DNA from: Bacteroidales bacterium
GTDB lineage: Bacteria > Bacteroidota > Bacteroidia > Bacteroidales > WCHB1-69
Direction: 5' to 3'
Length of the DNA: 10,570 nt
Assembly (NCBI GenBank): GCA_017964755.1
Contig: JAGCRI010000136.1
Coordinates: 1-10,570 of the forward strand
Shown here: piece after piece, positions 6,115 through 10,570 of the stretch
How the letters are laid out: each line of letters opens with the position of its first letter
Position numbering within the stretch: the first letter of the stretch is position 1
The notes under the pieces: generated by a model
Told to the model about the DNA's origin: nothing
Seen by the model: only the letters and a program-made list of their open reading frames with translations
Database searches by the model: none
Program-made: the position numbers and the translations under genes

Positions 6115-7068
6115 CTAATTGTCGAACAGCGAATCCACAAATTCGCGGCGGTTAAAGACCTGAAGCTGGTTCATCTGCTCACCCACCCCGATATATTTCA
6201 CCGGTATCTGGAATTGGTCGGAGATGCCAATCACCACGCCGCCCTTGGCCGTGCCATCGAGTTTTGTGATTGCCAAAGCGTTGACCTCAGTGGCAGCCGT
6301 AAACTGCCGTGCCTGCTCAATGGCATTCTGGCCGGTTGAGCCGTCAAGCACGAGAAGCACCTCGTCTGGAGCATCAGGAATTTGCTTTTTAATGACATTC
6401 TTGATCTTTGAAAGCTCGTTCATAAGGCCGATTTTATTGTGCAGACGGCCGGCTGTGTCAATAATCACGACATCACACTTTTTAGCGATAGCTGAGGCGA
6501 CCGTATCGTACGCCACGGCTGCGGGGTCAGCACCCATTTTCTGGGTAACAACAGGCACACCGGCACGTTCAGCCCAGACTTCAAGCTGCTCTATGGCCGC
6601 CGCCCTGAAAGTGTCGGCCGCCCCCAACATCACCGAATACCCCTTCTGCTTGAACTGATACGCCAACTTGCCTATCGTGGTCGTCTTGCCAACGCCATTG
6701 ACGCCAACTACCATGATTACATACGGCACATCTTTCTTAGGTATCTCGAAATCAGAGGTCTTCTCCATCTCATTCTCCAAAAGCAAAGCGGAAATCTCCT
6801 CTTTCAGAATATCGTTCAGCTGACTTGTTCCGATGTATTTGTCGCGCGAAACACGACTCTCTATCCTTTCAATTATCTTCAATGTAGTGGTAACCCCGAC
6901 ATCTGAAGTAACGAGCACCTCCTCAAGGTCATCAAGCACATCATCATCCACTTTTGACTTTCCCACAACTGTCTTAGCCAACTTAGCGAAAAAGCTCTCT
7001 TTGGACTTTTCAAGCCCTTTATTCAATTCCTCTTTCTTTTCTTTTGAAAAAATAGAAAAAAATCCCAT
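6115..7068 (-). CDS. ftsY: Signal recognition particle receptor FtsY
   Basis: FtsY is the membrane-associated GTPase that receives SRP-ribosome complexes and hands nascent membrane proteins to SecYEG. The 317 residues make up essentially only the NG domain. The four-helix N region (about 15-100) is followed by the P-loop GVNGVGKTT (122-130), the SRP-GTPase signature DTFRAAAIEQLEVWAERAGV (152-171), DTAGR (204-208), TKLDG (268-272) and the closing GVGEQMNQLQVFNRREFVDSLF. There is no long acidic A domain like that of E. coli FtsY (497 residues); membrane contact probably uses the short basic/amphipathic MGFFSIFSKEKKEE. The ATG at 7068 has no Shine-Dalgarno sequence. It has its own promoter, whose -33 element overlaps the stop codon of the ABC ATPase gene upstream. 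Confidence 0.97.
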   Translation of the reverse strand: MGFFSIFSKEKKEELNKGLEKSKESFFAKLAKTVVGKSKVDDDVLDDLEEVLVTSDVGVTTTLKIIERIESRVSRDKYIGTSQLNDILKEEISALLLENEMEKTSDFEIPKKDVPYVIMVVGVNGVGKTTTIGKLAYQFKQKGYSVMLGAADTFRAAAIEQLEVWAERAGVPVVTQKMGADPAAVAYDTVASAIAKKCDVVIIDTAGRLHNKIGLMNELSKIKNVIKKQIPDAPDEVLLVLDGSTGQNAIEQARQFTAATEVNALAITKLDGTAKGGVVIGISDQFQIPVKYIGVGEQMNQLQVFNRREFVDSLFDN

Positions 7069-7088
7069 AAATCATTATATTTAAAGTG

Positions 7089-7119
7089 CAAAGATACTAC
7101 AAAATACGACAACAATCAA
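7089..7119 (-). promoter_or_regulatory. Promoter of ftsY, TTG-N20-TATCTTTG
   Basis: On the minus strand TTG (7119-7117), 20 nt, then TATCTTTG (7096-7089) gives the expected spacing. The TTG overlaps the TGA stop of the upstream ABC gene (7118-7116). No terminator separates the genes, so ftsY could also receive read-through. Confidence 0.7.
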
Positions 7120-7871
7120 TTAAAAAGGATACGACCGTAATTATCAATGGCATATTTGTCTGGTATATGGAAAGTGCTCCTTATTTTTTCGGGTGTCAGC
7201 ACAGCGCCGGGCTCCCCAAAATCCACAATCCGCCCCGCCTCCATCAGAAGAACGCTGGAAGCATAACGCATAGCCATCGAAAAATCGTGAACCACAAAGA
7301 GCACTGTTGTATTCTTATTCCGGTTGAGGTCTGACACTATCTCCATAATTTCAAGTTGGTGAGCGACATCCAGATTTGAGAGCGGCTCATCAAGCAGGAG
7401 GATTGGTGTCTGCTGGGCAATGGCACGGGCGATGTAAGTGCGCTGCAACTCGCCGCCACTTAACTGGAGCAGCATTCTCTCCTTAAGCTCGGAGAGGTGT
7501 GTCATGGCAAGCGCCTCTGCAACAATTTCCATATCTGCATCAGACGGAGCCGCCCACCTGCCCTGATAGGGGTTCCTGCCCATCATAACGGTATCGGAAA
7601 CCGAAAAGTCGAAAACCACATCCTGACGCTGGGGGACGTAAGCAACTTTCTTGGCGAGTGTAGCAAAAGAATACTCATTCAGCGGTGTCCCGTCTATAAA
7701 GATGCCGGAAGTCTTATCAAGCAATTTGGCAATGGCTTTCAACAAAGTTGACTTGCCGGCTCCGTTCGGACCTACAATAGCGCAAAATGTCCCTAACGGA
7801 AAATGTGCTGACAGATGTGTCAGCACATTTTTGTCATTATAAGCGAAAGAAAAATCTCTTACCTCTATCAT
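7116..7871 (-). CDS. FecE/BtuD-type ABC transporter ATP-binding protein
   Basis: This 251-residue ABC ATPase has all catalytic motifs: Walker A GPNGAGKST (34-42), Q-loop VPQRQD (79-84), signature LSGGELQRTYIARAIA (137-152), Walker B ILLLDEPLSNLD (157-168) and the switch histidine in VVHDFSMAMRYAS (His195). The VFDFSVSDTVMMGRNPYQGRW stretch and the general layout are those of ATPases for iron-siderophore, heme or cobalamin importers (FecE, HmuV, BtuD). No FecCD-like permease or binding protein is in the window, so the partner subunits must be elsewhere or lie in a split operon. The start lies 3 nt after the stop of the M49 peptidase gene, so the two share a transcript. Substrate is unknown. 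Confidence 0.9.
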   Translation of the reverse strand: MIEVRDFSFAYNDKNVLTHLSAHFPLGTFCAIVGPNGAGKSTLLKAIAKLLDKTSGIFIDGTPLNEYSFATLAKKVAYVPQRQDVVFDFSVSDTVMMGRNPYQGRWAAPSDADMEIVAEALAMTHLSELKERMLLQLSGGELQRTYIARAIAQQTPILLLDEPLSNLDVAHQLEIMEIVSDLNRNKNTTVLFVVHDFSMAMRYASSVLLMEAGRIVDFGEPGAVLTPEKIRSTFHIPDKYAIDNYGRILFN

Positions 7872-7874
7872 CTT

Positions 7875-9530
7875 TTACAATCCGAGAACGCTTTTCCCCT
7901 GATTATAACGGATATCGCGTGGGATTCCAGCACCGTTAATCTTATTCAAATCGTTCTTCAGTTCATCAGTAACCTTACCAAACTCCTCTCTGAAGCTGAC
8001 AGCAAAATCAAAGTCGCCCTCAGCCTGAGTTTTGAGAATGAGTGAACTCCAGTAGTTAATGGCCTCACGTGATTTTTCAAGATCAATATGATAGGTACCG
8101 TCCTCATTGCGGGTGAACGCGCCTTTGTCGGCCATAACATTGTAGCACAAAATATTAGCTTTGCCATGTGATTCAGTCGCACCGAAGCGCACAGAGCGGA
8201 GGATACCGGCAATGTAGGTTGTTACAGCCTCAGCTTCTGTAATTTCTGTAATTTCACCTTTTTGAATCAAATCGCAGACGAGGAAAAGTCCGAGAATGTC
8301 AGCCTTAGCCTCTTCCCAAGTTGTCTTTTCTGTCTTCATAGCATCATCAACACTGCCCTTGCCGTTAATAGTCTGCTTAACCCCCAAGCCGTGGGCAACT
8401 TCGTGGAAAGTAACATTCCAGAAAAAGGCATCGAATTTAACGTCCTGCTGCTGTTCCGGTTCAATAATCATCTGGGCTATAGGAAGCATAATCATATCGA
8501 ATTTCGCCTTCATGGCGTTGCGGAGCTGGAGGCGGCGCGCGCCTTTCTGAGCCTGCACGCGGTCATCATTGGGCAGATTAATGGCTATGGTCTTGCTCGC
8601 GCTGTTGCAATCGCCGGAACAGTAAATCACATCATACACGTTCATGTCAGAAGAAGTACCGGGGACGAAAGTCTTGTATTTGGGGTCGCAAGGGAGCTCT
8701 TTCTGGAGGTCGGGAAGCATAGTTACAAATTTTGCCAGTTCGTTGCTGCGCACCACGTCCTTAACCAAGACAAAAGACTCATACGAAGCCTTGGCCTCAT
8801 ACAAGCGGTCATCATAGTTTTCGATAGGCCCTACAACAAAATCCAATTTACTGTCTTTCATATCCATCCAAGCCATATCGCTTGCGAAATAATCGTCTGT
8901 TTCAAAAGCTTTCTTTCTTTCAATAAGAAAATTCTTAAGTCCTTCATCTTCAGCAAGTTCAATTGCCTTATCAAGTAATTCGCAAACTTTGGAAAGCTCT
9001 TCCTTGTATTCATCCTTATACCACACAGCCTTGAGTTTTCCCTCTTCATCTCTGCGAATTGCAGTATAGAGGCTGTTTTTATCAGGATCGGCAAAAGCCT
9101 CAAACTCCTCTTTTGTCATGTCAATAGGATAATATTGGCAGCCGAGCGGTTTTTCGCCATAACCAGGCACAAATGATTTTTCATCATTGAGACGATCCCA
9201 TGCCCCATAATTTATCATTGCGAAATCTTTGACATACGGGTCAGAGATTGTGTCGAGGTCAGCCTTGTTGCCGAAAGTCTGTTTCCAGAAAAGGTCATCC
9301 ATAATTTCACCTATTTGGATGAAAATCCCGATAAGCTGTTTTTCGTTATCCGACAATGAGTTAACAAGTTCAGACGTAAGGTCAACTGAAGCATACTCCT
9401 CAACTTTGAGTTGGATTTCGCTCTTTTCCTCTTTTGTTTCCACCGGATTGTCAGTTTTCTGTTTGCAGGAGACAGTTACAGCAGCCACCCCCGCCATACA
9501 AATAAGAACCATGATTGCTATTCTCTTCAT
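7875..9530 (-). CDS. Dipeptidyl-peptidase III family (M49) zinc peptidase, probable lipoprotein
   Basis: The protein has 551 residues from ATG 9530; a TTG three codons earlier is less likely. It starts MKRIAIMVLICMAGVAAVTVSC, a signal peptide ending in a lipoprotein-like TVSC (Cys22), followed by the polar KQKTDNPVETKEEK, so it is probably anchored in the periplasm or outer membrane. The zinc site is HEVAH (His376, Glu377, His380) with WEEAKADILG, whose Glu407 should be the third ligand. Classical M49 enzymes have HExxGH; the five-residue HExxH form with EExKAD and about 550 residues marks a known shorter branch (Caldithrix abyssi type). Such enzymes release dipeptides from peptide N-termini. 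Database entries for relatives are sometimes mislabelled dihydrofolate reductase. It heads a two-gene unit with the ABC ATPase. Confidence 0.87.
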   Translation of the reverse strand: MKRIAIMVLICMAGVAAVTVSCKQKTDNPVETKEEKSEIQLKVEEYASVDLTSELVNSLSDNEKQLIGIFIQIGEIMDDLFWKQTFGNKADLDTISDPYVKDFAMINYGAWDRLNDEKSFVPGYGEKPLGCQYYPIDMTKEEFEAFADPDKNSLYTAIRRDEEGKLKAVWYKDEYKEELSKVCELLDKAIELAEDEGLKNFLIERKKAFETDDYFASDMAWMDMKDSKLDFVVGPIENYDDRLYEAKASYESFVLVKDVVRSNELAKFVTMLPDLQKELPCDPKYKTFVPGTSSDMNVYDVIYCSGDCNSASKTIAINLPNDDRVQAQKGARRLQLRNAMKAKFDMIMLPIAQMIIEPEQQQDVKFDAFFWNVTFHEVAHGLGVKQTINGKGSVDDAMKTEKTTWEEAKADILGLFLVCDLIQKGEITEITEAEAVTTYIAGILRSVRFGATESHGKANILCYNVMADKGAFTRNEDGTYHIDLEKSREAINYWSSLILKTQAEGDFDFAVSFREEFGKVTDELKNDLNKINGAGIPRDIRYNQGKSVLGL

Positions 9531-9586
9531 TTTGAACAAAATTTTGATTTATAATATGATTAATATGTCAATTCATTTACGGAGTG

Positions 9587-9594
9587 CAAAGTTA
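9587..9594 (-). promoter_or_regulatory. Likely -7 box of the M49 peptidase/ABC ATPase unit
   Basis: TAACTTTG on the minus strand fits TAnnTTTG and continues into CACTCC. A TTTG lies only 12 nt upstream (9610-9607), too near to be the -33 element. The leader would be about 50 nt. Confidence 0.5.
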
Positions 9595-9671
9595 CAAAAC
9601 ATTTCACAAATAAAAGACACGAAAAAAACAACGGGACTATTTTATGTATATGAATTTCATTAAAAAACGAA

Positions 9672-9679
9672 TATCTTTG
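9672..9679 (+). promoter_or_regulatory. Likely -7 box of the thioesterase gene
   Basis: TATCTTTG followed by CA, about 43 nt before the ATG. No convincing TTTG lies 19-21 nt upstream. It is divergent from the M49 peptidase promoter, the two -7 boxes being about 80 nt apart. Confidence 0.55.
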
Positions 9680-9721
9680 CAATTCTATTTTCATTATTAA
9701 GTGAATTAAAAATTGAATATT

Positions 9722-10135
9722 ATGCGACCATACATCCGGAAAATAAACTATTATGAATGCGACCGCATGGGCATAACGCACCACTCCAATTATATCCGTT
9801 TCATGGAAGAGGCACGAATCTGCTATCTTGAACAATTAGGCTACGGATTTGAAAAATTGGAAGCCAAGGGGCTCGTCTCGCCGGTTTTGGGCATCAATAT
9901 CAGCTACAAACTCCCCACCACTTTCCCCGATACGCTTCAGATAGAGCTTGGAATTGTGCAACTGACTTCGCTGAAAGTTGGGTTCAGCTACACGATGAGC
10001 GTAAATGGCAAGACCGTGTGCACAGCGACCAGCACCCACTGTTTCATGAAAGAAGGCCATCCTGTGATAATGGAGCGTGAATTTCCAGACCTATATGAAG
10101 CAATGGTGGAACTGAAGCAGCACACGACACATTAA
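9722..10135 (+). CDS. 4-hydroxybenzoyl-CoA thioesterase-type hotdog acyl-CoA thioesterase (YbgC-like)
   Basis: From ATG 9722 this is a 137-residue single hotdog domain. The diagnostic stretch is YYECDRMGITHHSNYIRFMEEAR: Asp14 is the catalytic aspartate position of the 4HBT/YbgC family, and HHSNY matches the usual YHANY. INISYKLPTTFPDTLQIELGI and GFSYTMSVNGKTVCTATSTHCFM complete the beta-sheet typical of the fold. Such cytoplasmic enzymes hydrolyse acyl-CoA thioesters; chain length and physiological substrate cannot be inferred. A TTG three codons upstream (9713) is possible but less likely. It stands alone, divergent from the peptidase gene and convergent with the gene at the right edge, with no clear terminator in the 34-nt gap. 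Confidence 0.88.
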   Translation: MRPYIRKINYYECDRMGITHHSNYIRFMEEARICYLEQLGYGFEKLEAKGLVSPVLGINISYKLPTTFPDTLQIELGIVQLTSLKVGFSYTMSVNGKTVCTATSTHCFMKEGHPVIMEREFPDLYEAMVELKQHTTH

Positions 10136-10169
10136 AAACCGCTGTACTAAAATCCGTCTGGAACAAGAA

Positions 10170-10570
10170 TCAATTTCCATTATTCTGATATACGAGCCAA
10201 TAGGCATTATACAACAGCATATAATCCAACATATTATACTCTCCTATTGATTTAGTGTGCCAAGGGCAGAAAAGCGACATTGAGCACCACGGCGCCAGTG
10301 TGCCGACAAGTTCGCCGTCAACACGCCATAATGAGGCTCCCTCTATAGGAGCGGCGTTGAGTATTTCATCATACAACTCACGCGGCAGCATTTTGTCGCC
10401 AGAATAACCGTGAAGCAGCAACGCCACCAACGGCAAATGCGGAAACATAACAGGCTGTCCCAAGTCGGGGCGTTTTTCCGACAATTTCTGGCCACAACCG
10501 ACAAGCCAGTCATAAATATTTTTCCCTCCGCTTCCCCACTCGTTAATGACAGTGGAAAGCACCATTAAAC
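10170..10570 (-). CDS. Unrecognised protein, probably truncated by the window edge
   Basis: The frame is open from the right edge to TGA at 10172-10170. The first visible ATG is at 10565, but the frame continues beyond it (a Leu codon at 10568-10566), so the true start may be outside. About 132 residues are seen. They are rich in Trp, Tyr and Leu, with FPHLPLVALLLHGYSGD near the middle, APIEGASLWRVDGELVGTLAPWCSMSLFCPWH, and the C-terminus NMLDYMLLYNAYWLVYQNNGN. I see no motif I can tie to a family, and no signal peptide or clear membrane span in this part. Codon use looks like that of the neighbours, so it is probably a real gene. It faces the thioesterase tail to tail. Its aromatic, His-containing character could suit a carbohydrate-active protein, but that is only a guess. 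Confidence 0.65.
   Translation of the reverse strand, partial: LMVLSTVINEWGSGGKNIYDWLVGCGQKLSEKRPDLGQPVMFPHLPLVALLLHGYSGDKMLPRELYDEILNAAPIEGASLWRVDGELVGTLAPWCSMSLFCPWHTKSIGEYNMLDYMLLYNAYWLVYQNNGN

Noticed and set aside
8262..8978. Plus-strand open frame of 238 codons antisense to the M49 peptidase gene
   Set aside because: It covers the zinc-site region of the real gene; the frame is open only as a by-product of that gene's codon pattern, and the translation shows no family signature.
1..10570. CRISPR array, insertion sequence, prophage, tRNA or defence system
   Set aside because: No regularly spaced repeats, transposase, integrase, cloverleaf or effector-like gene was seen; every gene but one falls in a known chromosomal family.

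Overview
The window reads as a piece of ordinary chromosome from a Bacteroidales bacterium (gut Bacteroidota). Three things suggest this. The proteins (L20, L35, IF3, TonB, the PLP lyase) have the sequence style of that group. Nearly every intergenic region carries a TAnnTTTG -7 box, always continuing into TTTGCA, and two of them also have a TTG 20 bases upstream. Most genes have no Shine-Dalgarno sequence. I cannot name a genus.

Layout. 2-844 (+): C-terminal 280 residues of a Cys/Met-metabolism PLP enzyme, which meets the minus-strand ribosomal block tail to tail over a dense terminator region (867-946). 989-2221 (-): infC, rpmI, rplT, with infC apparently starting at an AUC codon behind a strong Shine-Dalgarno sequence. 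2409-3809 (-): dihydrolipoamide dehydrogenase. 3834-3993: divergent promoter region. 3994-4680 (+): TonB-type energy transducer, then a terminator shared with the convergent ispD. 4733-6070 (-): LysE-type exporter followed by ispD. 6115-7068 (-): ftsY. 7116-9530 (-): a zinc-peptidase lipoprotein of the DPP III (M49) family followed 3 nt later by a FecE-type ABC ATPase. 9722-10135 (+): hotdog thioesterase. 10170 to the right edge (-): unrecognised protein, convergent with the thioesterase.

How they work together. Most are housekeeping functions: translation (IF3, L35, L20), membrane protein targeting (FtsY), isoprenoid precursor synthesis (IspD), 2-oxoacid/glycine dehydrogenase chemistry (Lpd), and outer-membrane energisation (TonB). 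TonB and the FecE-type ATPase both belong to iron, heme or cobalamin uptake, but they are not adjacent and no receptor, binding protein or permease is visible.

I found no mobile element, CRISPR array, tRNA, rRNA or defence locus, and no stretch over 300 bases without a gene. I see no undescribed multi-gene system. The points most worth a second look are the AUC start of infC with its Shine-Dalgarno sequence, a Cys-Lys-Cys replacement in a normally invariant part of L20, the HExxH-type DPP III lipoprotein paired with an orphan ABC ATPase, and the uniform TTTGCA promoter boxes.
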